Both the position numbers and the translations under genes were made by a program. The notes under the pieces are model-generated. The model saw only the letters and a list, made by a program, of their open reading frames with translations. It was not told where the DNA came from and did no database searches. Below, piece by piece: positions 51,266 to 59,416 of a DNA stretch of 64,000 nucleotides; the first letter of the stretch is position 1; every line of letters begins with the position of its first letter. Origin of the DNA: CAWDVB01 sp963824105 (lineage in GTDB: Bacteria > Actinomycetota > Actinomycetes > Propionibacteriales > Nocardioidaceae); NCBI GenBank assembly GCA_963824105.1, contig CAWGNN010000011.1:124001-188000 (forward strand), in the 5' to 3' direction.

Positions 51266-52549
51266 TCAGTCGTCCGGAGCCGGCACCCTCCACATGCGGA
51301 GAGTGCCGGCTCCGGACATGTGCAGGCGCGGCGGACCGGCGGCCGTGAGCTGGGCCGCTGCGAGCCCTGCCCGGGTGAACACCTCCACGACGGGGCCGTC
51401 GATGATCAGCCGCACTGTCTCGCCTGGTTCCCAACCCAGCCGGCATTGACGCTCGGCCATCGTGAGGGAGAGATGTGTGCCCGATGCGCTCAGCTCGAGC
51501 CCGAGCTCGGACGATACGAGCCGCCCACCGGCCGGGTCGGGGGTCCACTCGAGGTCGACCGGGAGGTCAAGCGGAGCAGAGTCACCGGGAACGATCTCGC
51601 GTGCTTCGCGGCGCAGCGCATCGACCACGTCGTGGGGTCGCACCACCAGCCGATCGTCCTCGACTGCGACTCGGTGCGGGACGCTGTGCGCGCCCGCCCA
51701 GCCCGCTTCGGGGTCCGCGACCTCCCGCAGCCAATGCATCAGGCCCGGGCGTCCGTCGGCACCGGTGAACGCTGCGCCGGCGTAGTACGCCCCGTAGGTC
51801 AGGCGTCTCCACCCGCCGCCGACGAAGCGGCCCTCGACGAGCGATCCCACGCTGTAGGCCTCGTGGTGGGTCTCATGGGAATCCCACACAGACACCAGGA
51901 GAACGTCGTGGCCGTCCACGCTCAACAGGGCCGGGCACTCCCAGCCGGTCCCGGTCCACACACCTTCGGTCTCCGAGGACGCCCTGCTTGCCAGGACACC
52001 ATCGGATGACCAGCTCTCCAGATCGTCGGACAGGTAGCTGAGCACGGCCGCGGATCCGTCGGTCAGGGCGGCCCCGACGATCATCCGCCACCGGAGACCC
52101 TCACGGCGCAGATAGGGGTCCCGGAAGAAGGCGACAGGCGGATCGTCGGGGGCCGTCACAACGGTCGGGCCCTTGACCCAGTGGTTCCACCCCGACTCCT
52201 CCGGGACCGCCACCCGGATCGATCCTTGATCGCGCTCGGGCTCGGTGATCGACGTGTAGAAGATCGTCGGCGCCGGCTCCGTAACAAGGGATCCGGACCA
52301 GCAGCCGTCGTCCCCGTCCCCGGGCGCCAGGACGGGAGGATGCTCGGTCCAGCAGAGCAGGTCCGGGGAGGTGGCGTGCCCCCAGTGACAGGAGGAGCGC
52401 CACTCGACGCTGTCGGGCACGGACTGGAAGAACAGGTGATAGACGCCGTCGTGGTGGACCAGCGTATGTGGGTCGTTGATCCACCCGTGTCGGGCCGTGA
52501 AGTGCAGGCGCGGCCGAGCCTCCTCGGCACTCCATCTGTCGAGCTCCAT
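51266..52549 (-). CDS. Glycoside hydrolase family 32 enzyme (fructosidase-like)
   Basis: A 427-residue GH32 protein acting on beta-fructosides such as sucrose, sucrose-6-phosphate or levan. The five-blade propeller motifs are present: nucleophile Asp in RHGWINDPHTLVH, transition-state Asp in FFRDPYLRR and acid/base Glu in GTGWECPALLS. A C-terminal beta-sandwich follows. No signal peptide, so it is cytoplasmic, which suggests a substrate imported by another locus. It stands alone, with no sugar transporter or regulator next to it. Confidence 0.88.
   Translation of the reverse strand: MELDRWSAEEARPRLHFTARHGWINDPHTLVHHDGVYHLFFQSVPDSVEWRSSCHWGHATSPDLLCWTEHPPVLAPGDGDDGCWSGSLVTEPAPTIFYTSITEPERDQGSIRVAVPEESGWNHWVKGPTVVTAPDDPPVAFFRDPYLRREGLRWRMIVGAALTDGSAAVLSYLSDDLESWSSDGVLASRASSETEGVWTGTGWECPALLSVDGHDVLLVSVWDSHETHHEAYSVGSLVEGRFVGGGWRRLTYGAYYAGAAFTGADGRPGLMHWLREVADPEAGWAGAHSVPHRVAVEDDRLVVRPHDVVDALRREAREIVPGDSAPLDLPVDLEWTPDPAGGRLVSSELGLELSASGTHLSLTMAERQCRLGWEPGETVRLIIDGPVVEVFTRAGLAAAQLTAAGPPRLHMSGAGTLRMWRVPAPDD
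51272..51317. terminator. Long inverted repeat at the 3' end of the GH32 gene
   Basis: A perfect 15-bp inverted repeat (51272-51286 with 51303-51317) and a 16-base loop lie between convergent genes, but inside the last codons of the GH32 gene. A second shorter repeat (CGACTGAG, 51253-51260, with CTCAGTCG) adjoins it. It probably ends transcription in both directions. Confidence 0.6.
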
Positions 52550-52664
52550 GCGTTGGCCCCTGCCCTTCCTCGTTCATGCCGGGACCGCTGGTCACGGTGG
52601 CGTCATCGGCCACCACTATGACCCAAAGATCGGAGCCCCAAAGATCGAACCACCGCTCGGCGTG

Positions 52665-52704
52665 CCGATGAGGCCCCTGGTATCGGGACCAGGGGCCTCA
52701 TCGG
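52665..52704. terminator. Strong terminator between the NrfD operon and the GH32 gene
   Basis: A perfect 17-bp stem (52665-52681 with 52688-52704) and a 6-base loop, downstream of the NrfD-type gene on the minus strand. Confidence 0.8.
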
Positions 52705-52771
52705 GTGGGGGGTGGGGTCGTTCGGAGGCAGCCACGGGGCGCTATGGCTGCCCCCGACGCTTGATTCGGGA

Positions 52772-54790
52772 TCAGGCCGGCGCCGGCGGCGCCTGCTTCC
52801 CGGAGCCAACACAGACCCTGCGCACTCGGACGAGCTGGGCGATCAGCAGGACCCAGATCAGCGCCACAATCACAAGCAGGACCTTGATGGTCACGTAGCC
52901 GACGTTGGCCAGCGGCTTCTGCGGCGCCGGATGGTACGCCGAGGTGGCGACCGTGATCGGCACGGTGGTTGCGGCGGTGATCGCCTTGCCTCCGGACGAG
53001 TCGGCGTAGGTCGCGAGGAACTGCACATCGCCGGTCAGCGTCGCCTGGTAGGAAAGGTGTGCCTGTCCCGCCGAGTCCGTCCGTTTCGTGCCGAGCGACA
53101 CCTGCTGGCCATCGGGCCCGAACTCGGTGGTCACGTAGAGGAACTCGACCTTCTTGTGGGCCACGGGCGCGCCGTCCGCCGTCGTGAGCGTGGCGACCAG
53201 GTCGACGGTTCCATCGGTCTCCGAGCCCGCGAGGAAGATGTTGTCCTGCGCGGTCCGGGTGTCGGCGTGGCTGGGTGTGGCCGTGCCGAGCACCAGGACA
53301 CCGGCGAGGGGGAGTGCCAGGGCGATCAGGGCGAGGGTGCCGCTTCCCTGCAGGACTCCGCGTCGTCCGTTGCTCGCGCCGGCGTCCTCGGACAGTTCCT
53401 CGGTGACCGGCTCCGCTCGGACCTCCGACGAGGGGGCGCCGGCTTCGAGTGCGGCGATCTCCTCCATCTCGTCCACCGACAGCAGGGGCACGAATCGGAA
53501 GAGCAGCATCAGGAGCAGCGGGATCGCCGCCAGTCCGGCCACGGTGATGGCCACCGCCACCCAGGTGAAGTGGTAGCTGCCGAAGGTGCCGGTCACCCGG
53601 TCGTACGTGGCCGGGTCCACCACCATGAGCATCCGCTTGAGCCACATCGACGGGGCGACCAGGGCGGCCGCGGTCACCAGTCCCCACGTGTGGCGGGTCC
53701 ACCGCAGGGCGATGAGCGTCAGCGGAATGATGCCACCGCCCATGACGAACAGCCAGAACCAGAGCGCGAAGTGGCCCAGCAGGAGCTCGTGGAAGACCGC
53801 TCCGGTGCCCGGCTCGCCCACGTAGGCGTCGGGAAGGATGTCAGCGAAGGTGAGGTAGAGGTACGCCATCGCGAAGGCGGCCATGATGTAGCCGAGCCGG
53901 ATGAAGTGGCGCTCGGTGATCAGGCTCTCCAGGTGGTAGGCGCGCCGGAAGCCGGCCACGACCAGGATCACCAGGGCGACGCCGGAGTAGAGGGCAGCGA
54001 CCACGAAGTAGGGGGCCCAGATGCTCTCGTGCCACCAGGGTCGACTGACCAGTGCGAACGCCCACGACAACACCGAGTGCACCGAGACCGCGAGCGGGAT
54101 GATCATGATCGAGATCAGGCCCAGCGAGCCGTGGAGGACGCGGCGCTGCTTCGTGGTCCCCGTCCATCCGCGGGACAGCCACCGATACAACGGTGCCCGC
54201 CGGCCCACCCGCTTGGGGTCCCAGGTGGCCGAGATGGCCATGTCGGGCACGAGGGGCAGGAAGAAGAACACCATCGACGCGGCCATGTAGGTCATCACGG
54301 CGACGAAGTCCCAGAAGATCGGGGACGTCAGGTTCGGGCGGGTGATCAGCTCGAGGATGCGCTCGGGGCGTCCGAGGTGGGGGATGATGAACGCTCCGCC
54401 GATGACCACGGTGACGACCGCCGTACCCTCGGCGAGCCGGGTCAGCGGGGCCCGCCAGGTGGCACCGGTGAGGCGGAGGATGGCCGAGACGACGGCCCCG
54501 CCGTAGCTGACGCCGACGAAGGTCACCACGTCGGCGATATAGATGCTCCAGAACGCCTCGTCGTTGTAGCCGGCCGACGCCAGGCCGTCTCGCAGCTGGA
54601 CGACCCAGGCCGCGATCCCGCCGATGACGACCAGGGACAGGACGGTGACGAGGAGCCACCACCAGCGGCCGGGACGGCCGAGCGGTCGCAGGGCGGCCTC
54701 GCGCACGTCGGGCCGCACCGTGGAGTGTCCGTGAGTCCCGTTGGACGAGGCTGCCGGGAGCGCTGTGGTCAAGTCGGTGCTCATGGCCAT
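52772..54790 (-). CDS. NrfD-like membrane subunit fused to an extracytoplasmic Ig-like domain
   Basis: A 672-residue protein. Residues about 40-430 form an NrfD/PsrC-like quinone-binding membrane domain with about ten helices (GRWWWLLVTVLSLVVIGGIA, GGAVVSAILRLTG, LLGHFALWFWLFVMGGGIIP). After an acidic linker a further hydrophobic segment (LALIALALPLAGVLVLGTA) leads to an Ig-like/bacterial adhesin-like domain (VDLVATLTTADGAPVAHKKV, ATLTGDVQFLATYADSSG) and a last helix (VLLVIVALIWVLLIAQLV). Usual NrfD proteins end after the helices. ATG 54790 overlaps the ferredoxin gene stop. With the next two genes it should exchange electrons with menaquinone. Confidence 0.85.
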   Translation of the reverse strand: MAMSTDLTTALPAASSNGTHGHSTVRPDVREAALRPLGRPGRWWWLLVTVLSLVVIGGIAAWVVQLRDGLASAGYNDEAFWSIYIADVVTFVGVSYGGAVVSAILRLTGATWRAPLTRLAEGTAVVTVVIGGAFIIPHLGRPERILELITRPNLTSPIFWDFVAVMTYMAASMVFFFLPLVPDMAISATWDPKRVGRRAPLYRWLSRGWTGTTKQRRVLHGSLGLISIMIIPLAVSVHSVLSWAFALVSRPWWHESIWAPYFVVAALYSGVALVILVVAGFRRAYHLESLITERHFIRLGYIMAAFAMAYLYLTFADILPDAYVGEPGTGAVFHELLLGHFALWFWLFVMGGGIIPLTLIALRWTRHTWGLVTAAALVAPSMWLKRMLMVVDPATYDRVTGTFGSYHFTWVAVAITVAGLAAIPLLLMLLFRFVPLLSVDEMEEIAALEAGAPSSEVRAEPVTEELSEDAGASNGRRGVLQGSGTLALIALALPLAGVLVLGTATPSHADTRTAQDNIFLAGSETDGTVDLVATLTTADGAPVAHKKVEFLYVTTEFGPDGQQVSLGTKRTDSAGQAHLSYQATLTGDVQFLATYADSSGGKAITAATTVPITVATSAYHPAPQKPLANVGYVTIKVLLVIVALIWVLLIAQLVRVRRVCVGSGKQAPPAPA

Positions 54791-55638
54791 CACCCCAGGT
54801 CCTGGCCGTGGCCGAGGATGTAGTAGACGCGCGGGTTGGTCCCCAGCTCCTCCTTGAAGCGCACAGCGTCGTTCTCCTGGAGGAACTTCGACAGCTGCAC
54901 GGTGTCGCCGAGGCTGTTGGTGGCCACGTCGGTCACCAGGTCGCCGATGTAGAGGACGCCCATCGCGCACCCGGCCACACAGGCCGGCAGCTCGCCGTTG
55001 GGGAGCCGGTCGGCGCAGAAGACGCACTTTCCGACCGTCCCGATCTGCTGGGGGACCGGCATCTCCGGGCTCGGCGGGAAGGGGAGCCGTGTCTTCGGCT
55101 GCGGCGGCTCGCTCCAGTTGAAGTAGCGAGCCTCGAACGGGCAGGCCGCCATGCAGGTCCGGCAGCCGATGCAGACGTTCTGGTCGATCAGGACCAGGCC
55201 CTCCTCGTTGCGGAAGGTGGCGCCCACCGGGCAGACCACCTCGCAGGGCGGGTTCTCGCACATCATGCAGGGGCGAGGCATGTGGTACGTCCCGCCCTCG
55301 GCGTCGGTCATCTCGTAGACCTTGATCCAGGTCTGCTCCAGCGGCAGATCATGCCGCTGCTGGCAGGCCATGGTGCAGGCCTTGCACCCGTCGCAGAGCC
55401 GCAGGTCGATGACCATCACCCAGGCGTGCTTCGCGTCTTTGGTCGTGGTAGCCGCGGCCGCCTCATCGCGGTAGCTGATGAGAGCGGAGCCGCCGACGCC
55501 GAGTGCGCCCGCGGCCACCCCGATCGTGGCGAGTCGGGACAGAACGTCCCTTCTGGTAACTCCCTGGGCGGCCGTTTCCTGGCCGCCCTCCGGAGGAGCT
55601 TGAACCTCTGGCCCCTCCGGAGTCTTCGTGCGCCCCAC
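54790..55638 (-). CDS. Tat-exported 4Fe-4S ferredoxin subunit (NrfC/PsrB-like)
   Basis: A 282-residue iron-sulfur protein. The N-terminus has a twin-arginine signal, TRRDVLSRLATIGVAAG. Four cysteine clusters follow: CDGCKACTMAC, CMMCENPPCEVVCPVGA, CIGCRTCMAACPF and KCVFCADRLPNGELPACVAGC, as in four-cluster electron-transfer subunits of the polysulfide/nitrite reductase type. GTG 55638 follows AAGGAGGTTC. No molybdopterin catalytic subunit is present, so the catalytic partner is unknown. Confidence 0.88.
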   Translation of the reverse strand: MGRTKTPEGPEVQAPPEGGQETAAQGVTRRDVLSRLATIGVAAGALGVGGSALISYRDEAAAATTTKDAKHAWVMVIDLRLCDGCKACTMACQQRHDLPLEQTWIKVYEMTDAEGGTYHMPRPCMMCENPPCEVVCPVGATFRNEEGLVLIDQNVCIGCRTCMAACPFEARYFNWSEPPQPKTRLPFPPSPEMPVPQQIGTVGKCVFCADRLPNGELPACVAGCAMGVLYIGDLVTDVATNSLGDTVQLSKFLQENDAVRFKEELGTNPRVYYILGHGQDLG

Positions 55639-55698
55639 GATGAACCTCCTTGTGATCTGGTTCTCAGTGATCTGGTTGTTGTTCGGTGTCGTGGCCGG

Positions 55699-56376
55699 TC
55701 AGGCGACGACGAAGCTCCCGCGCATGAAGCCATCGGTGGCCATCGATCCGGTCATGCCCTTCGAGCCGCCGCCGCACGGGGTCATGCAGCGCCAGTGGTA
55801 GGTGCCAGCTGCGCCGGTGGTGAAGGTGAACTCCACGACGGCAGGTCCGCTCTCGGAGGCGATCGGGATCGGGATGTTGATGCCCAGGTCGGTCAGGGTG
55901 ATGGTGTGCGCGATGCTCTTGTTGGTGAGCTCGGTGACGGGCTTGCCGTTGACCGTCTCGGTCCCGCCGGTGACCTTGAAGTAGGGCGAGCTCTGCGGGA
56001 GCTTGGTGACCGCGTCGTCGTAGTTGGAGATGACCAGAGTCACCGTGGTGTTGGCGGGCAGGTCGACCGCTGCCTTGTAGTCGGCCGGGACGCTGGTGCC
56101 GTCGCCCAGGGCCAGCCTCGGCCAGTGCTCCTTGCCCGTGAAGGTGCCCGGGGCGCCCTCATCGGCGTCGATCTGCAGGGTGAGCGGGACCTTGACCGGC
56201 TGTGCGGCGGCATCGCTGGAAGCCGCGGTGTCCGTCGGCGCCGCCGCGGTCCCGGCGCTCGCCGATGAGCCGCAGGCGCCAAGTGTCAGCGCGACCGCGC
56301 CGGTGACCACACCGGCGAAGATGATCCGCGTCAGTGAGGTCCGGCGCTCTCCACTCGACTTGAACGGATGGAGCAT
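55699..56376 (-). CDS. Cupredoxin-like lipoprotein with a CxxxC motif
   Basis: A 225-residue exported lipoprotein: lipobox LTLGACGSS after a signal segment (TRIIFAGVVTGAVALTLG), then an Ala/Ser/Thr-rich linker and a cupredoxin-like domain. The metal site looks like KSIAHTITL with a histidine and YHWRCMTPCGGG with CxxxC followed by Met, reminiscent of the CuA site of oxidase subunit II although the usual histidine after the second Cys is missing. Probably a periplasmic-side electron carrier to the NrfD/ferredoxin complex. ATG 56376; 60 bp from the ferredoxin gene. Confidence 0.7.
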   Translation of the reverse strand: MLHPFKSSGERRTSLTRIIFAGVVTGAVALTLGACGSSASAGTAAAPTDTAASSDAAAQPVKVPLTLQIDADEGAPGTFTGKEHWPRLALGDGTSVPADYKAAVDLPANTTVTLVISNYDDAVTKLPQSSPYFKVTGGTETVNGKPVTELTNKSIAHTITLTDLGINIPIPIASESGPAVVEFTFTTGAAGTYHWRCMTPCGGGSKGMTGSMATDGFMRGSFVVA

Positions 56377-56573
56377 GACGATTCTCCTTTCACGATCCAC
56401 CTTCGGCGGACCGAGCTTGTGGCTGTGGTGCAGTTGTGCTGCGGTGTCAAGGCTTCCGCCGTGGCCGGGCATCGCCCAGCGTGAATTCGCCCATTCGCCT
56501 CGGGTGTTTCCACCCACTTGTCATGGGTGATTCGCGCCAGCTCTTCACGGTGGCGATCCGTTACTGTCGTGGG

Positions 56574-57227
56574 GTGTCTGACGCAGTGATTCGGGTCGTG
56601 ATCGTCGACGATCACGGGCTGCACCGTGACGGCACCCGGCGGATCCTCGACGCCTACGAGGACATCGAGGTGGTGGCCGAGGCGGGCTCCGGCGAGGAGG
56701 CCCTAGCGGTGGTGAACCGGGACGGCCCCGACGTGGTGCTCATGGACATCGGGCTCCCCGGGATGAACGGCATCGACACGGCTCGGCGGATCCGCACCTC
56801 CCACCCCGACGTCTGCGTGCTCATGGTGACCGCCTACGACGATGAGGAGTACGTGCGTGGGGCCCTGGAGGCCGGCGCGACCGGCTATCTCCCCAAGACC
56901 GCTCCCGGGCGCGACCTGGTCGACGCGATTCGTTCCGTGGTCGGCGGTTCGACGGTGATCCCCTCCGAGCTCGCCGCGCGGCTCCTGCGTCCGACGCGGG
57001 TGAGTGCGGTGCGCCAGGATCTGACCGGGCGCGAGCTCGAGGTGCTCCGCCTGGTGGCCGAGGGACTGCACAACAAGGAGATCGCGCGCCGGCTCGCCAT
57101 CAGCTCACGCACCGTGGACCGTCACTGCGACAACATCTACGAGAAGCTCGGCGTCGCCTCCCGCACCGAGGCAGTGGTCCAGGCGCTGAGCCGTAACCTG
57201 CTGCGGGTCGCGGATGTCTCCAGCTGA
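56574..57227 (+). CDS. NarL/LuxR-type response regulator
   Basis: A 217-residue regulator. The receiver has VVIVDDHGLHRDGTRRIL, phosphorylation site VVLMDIGLPGMNG and YLPKTAPG; the C-terminal LuxR HTH reads LTGRELEVLRLVAEGLHNKE and ISSRTVDRHCDNIYEKLGV. GTG 56574 is preferred; upstream residues (RQLFTVAIRY) are not typical. It is divergent from the redox operon and overlaps the kinase gene by 14 bp, so it probably controls that operon. Confidence 0.9.
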   Translation: MSDAVIRVVIVDDHGLHRDGTRRILDAYEDIEVVAEAGSGEEALAVVNRDGPDVVLMDIGLPGMNGIDTARRIRTSHPDVCVLMVTAYDDEEYVRGALEAGATGYLPKTAPGRDLVDAIRSVVGGSTVIPSELAARLLRPTRVSAVRQDLTGRELEVLRLVAEGLHNKEIARRLAISSRTVDRHCDNIYEKLGVASRTEAVVQALSRNLLRVADVSS

Positions 57228-58653
57228 GTCGGTCGTGACCCGCTCTGCCGTGATCTCGTGGCCGCGGCTCAGGGCGTTGCTGACGTGGCTGCGACCCCCG
57301 ATCGACCGAGGCGCTTTCTGGATCGTCCAGGTGGGTGTCGCCGCGGTGGCTCTGATCCACGAGGTGATCCTCGACTCGATGCACCAGGTTCTGCCCTGGG
57401 GCTACCCGTCCTCGTTCACCGTCTCCCTGCTCCTGATCCCGGTGATCTACGCGGCGCTCAACTTCGGTGTCCGGGGAGCCGCGGCGACGGCCATCTGGGC
57501 GACTGTTCTCATGCTGCCCGACCTGATCGCGAAGCACTTCTCGAACCGGCCCGAGGCATGGATCGAGACGAGCACGCTGATCATGGTCAACGCGATGGCC
57601 GTCATCGTCGGTCAGCGGGTCGACAAGGAGGTCGACGCCCGTCGCCGGGCCGAGCAGGCCCTCAGGGAGAGCGAGCGGTCCCAGGAGCGCTACCGGGCAC
57701 TCTTCGAGGAGCAGCACGCACCGATCCTCGTCGTGGCCGAGACCGGCCTCGTCCTGGACTCCAATGCCGCTGCCGACGCCCTCTTCGGCTCCCCGGTGGG
57801 GAGCCGGCTGAGCGCCTTGCTGCCCACGGGACTGCCGTCCGACGGGGGAGCGACCGACGCCGCGCTCAGGCTGAAGGACGGCGACGGGGAGACCCGCTGG
57901 TTCCTCCCCTCCGTTCGCGAGCTGTCCATGTCGACGCACGGCCCGGCGGTGCAGATCGTGCTGGCCGATGTCACCGCTGAGATCCTCCGACAGGAGGAGC
58001 AACGCTCCTACGCGGGTCACCTGATCAGGGTTCAGGAGGAGGAGCGCCGCCGGTTGGCCCGCGAGCTGCACGACGACCCGCTGCAGACCCTGATGTTTCT
58101 GGTCCGCTCACTGGATGAGCTCACCATCACTCCTGAGCTCCCCGAGGGTTTTGCAGGGGAGCTGCGGCGCGACAGGGAGCTCGCGGACCAGACATCCGGA
58201 GCGCTTCGCGAGATCATCCGGGGCCTGCGCCCACCCGTCCTCGACGATCTCGGCCTGGAGCCCGCGGTGGGGCACCTCGCCTCCGAGGTGCGCAACCGCT
58301 GTGGGCTGTCCGTGACGGTGTCGACTCACGGTGCGCCGCGGCGCCTGCTTCCCGAGGTGGAGCTGGCGCTCTACCGCGTGGCGCAGGAGGCGCTGAGCAA
58401 CACGGTGCGGCACTCAGGAGCCACCCGTGCCGCGATCGAGCTCGACTTCGCGGAGAAGACCACGGTGACGATCACCGACGACGGTGTCGGAGTGTCCAGC
58501 CGGCTGAGGCCCGCCTCGAGCAGTGGGGGCCTGGGGATCGTCGGCATGAGAGAGCGGCTGACCCAGGTGGCCGGAACCCTGGATATCTCCGCCGACCCGA
58601 AAGGCGGCACGAGGGTCCGGGCGACGGTGCCGTCGAGCGAGCCCGCCCCGTAG
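57214..58653 (+). CDS. NarX/LiaS-like sensor histidine kinase with PAS domain
   Basis: A 479-residue kinase with four hydrophobic segments at the N-terminus (about residues 35-130, e.g. IVQVGVAAVALIHEVIL), a coiled region (RAEQALRESERSQERYRALF), a PAS-like domain and a HisKA_3 kinase core. The phosphorylated histidine is in EEERRRLARELHDDPLQTL; the ATP site has RVAQEALSNTVRHSG, ITDDGVGV and GLGIVGMRERL. It forms a two-component pair with the regulator upstream. Confidence 0.9.
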   Translation: MSPAESVVTRSAVISWPRLRALLTWLRPPIDRGAFWIVQVGVAAVALIHEVILDSMHQVLPWGYPSSFTVSLLLIPVIYAALNFGVRGAAATAIWATVLMLPDLIAKHFSNRPEAWIETSTLIMVNAMAVIVGQRVDKEVDARRRAEQALRESERSQERYRALFEEQHAPILVVAETGLVLDSNAAADALFGSPVGSRLSALLPTGLPSDGGATDAALRLKDGDGETRWFLPSVRELSMSTHGPAVQIVLADVTAEILRQEEQRSYAGHLIRVQEEERRRLARELHDDPLQTLMFLVRSLDELTITPELPEGFAGELRRDRELADQTSGALREIIRGLRPPVLDDLGLEPAVGHLASEVRNRCGLSVTVSTHGAPRRLLPEVELALYRVAQEALSNTVRHSGATRAAIELDFAEKTTVTITDDGVGVSSRLRPASSSGGLGIVGMRERLTQVAGTLDISADPKGGTRVRATVPSSEPAP

Positions 58654-58693
58654 GGGCAGCCAGACCCGCCAGCGAAATCAACGAGCGAACGCA

Positions 58694-58730
58694 AAGCGTC
58701 CGGCCACCCCTGAGGGATGACCGGACGCTT
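58694..58730. terminator. Terminator between the kinase and cold-shock genes
   Basis: AAGCGTCCGG (58694-58703) pairs perfectly with CCGGACGCTT (58721-58730) over a 17-base loop, between convergent genes; TT follows on the plus strand side. Confidence 0.65.
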
Positions 58731-58745
58731 CGGTGTTGCGTGGAG

Positions 58746-58946
58746 TCAGAGCGGCCGAACGTGCGACGCCTGGGGGCCCTTGGGTCCCTGGGTCACCTCG
58801 AACTCGACGCGCTGGTTCTCCTCGAGGTTCTTGAAGCCGGTTCCCTCGATCTCGGAGTAGTGAACGAAGACGTCGGGGCCCTCGGTCTGGGCGATAAAGC
58901 CGAAGCCCTTCTCGCCGTTGAACCACTTCACGGTTCCTTGTGCCAT
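58746..58946 (-). CDS. Cold shock protein, CspA family
   Basis: A 66-residue cold-shock domain protein: GTVKWFNGEKGFGFI (RNP1) and DVFVHYSEIEG (RNP2), then a normal C-terminal strand (RVEFEVTQGPKGPQASHVRP). It binds single-stranded RNA or DNA. ATG 58946 behind AAAGGAGC. A leader of unknown length lies upstream, as is typical for cold-shock genes. Confidence 0.95.
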   Translation of the reverse strand: MAQGTVKWFNGEKGFGFIAQTEGPDVFVHYSEIEGTGFKNLEENQRVEFEVTQGPKGPQASHVRPL

Positions 58947-59416
58947 GGATGGTGCTCCTTTCAAGAGCGGTTCGACGCACACCGTGTGCGTCGAGGTCTG
59001 GTCAGCGGAAACTGCGCGAGGCCGAGACGGCCGCCGCGCTGAGTGCGCTGGTCTGGTGGGTTGTGGGGGGATGGGGGTGGGTGACCACCACAGAAAACTC
59101 CAACGAATCGAATCCCGTTGATCGGGAGGTGTCCTGCCTGCGCGGAATCGATGCCGCGGTACAAGGCCCATGACACTGAATCGTCAGAAACAAGACAGAA
59201 CGGATGCTCCTGACTACGTGTAAGTGTGGCACGTCGAGCCGTGTTTGCGAAATAGGCGCGACGGTAAAGGCATCCGCGCCCCACGAGGCAGGTCAACGCA
59301 CCGCCGGCGGCGATGGAAGCTGCCTGCGTGTGACTGCCCTTCGGTTCGATGCGATTCCGACGCTGGACGATCTTCACCGGGTCCGATCCGGCAGACCCAC
59401 CTGACATAGTGCCGGG
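58947..59416. other. Intergenic region upstream of the cold-shock gene
   Basis: About 470 bp between divergent genes. The part next to the cold-shock gene contains an imperfect repeat with CACACCGTGTGCG (58978-58990), an internally palindromic sequence that could belong to a structured leader. The middle part (59080-59260) is AT-richer and may hold the promoters. No gene is called. Confidence 0.45.

Noticed and set aside
54791..55261. N-terminal extension of the NrfD-type frame
   Set aside because: It overlaps the ferredoxin subunit in another frame and has no similarity to NrfD; ATG 54790 overlaps the ferredoxin stop.
57100..58071. A 323-residue minus-strand frame opposite the histidine kinase
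   Set aside because: Antisense to the kinase, without recognisable domain or ribosome site.
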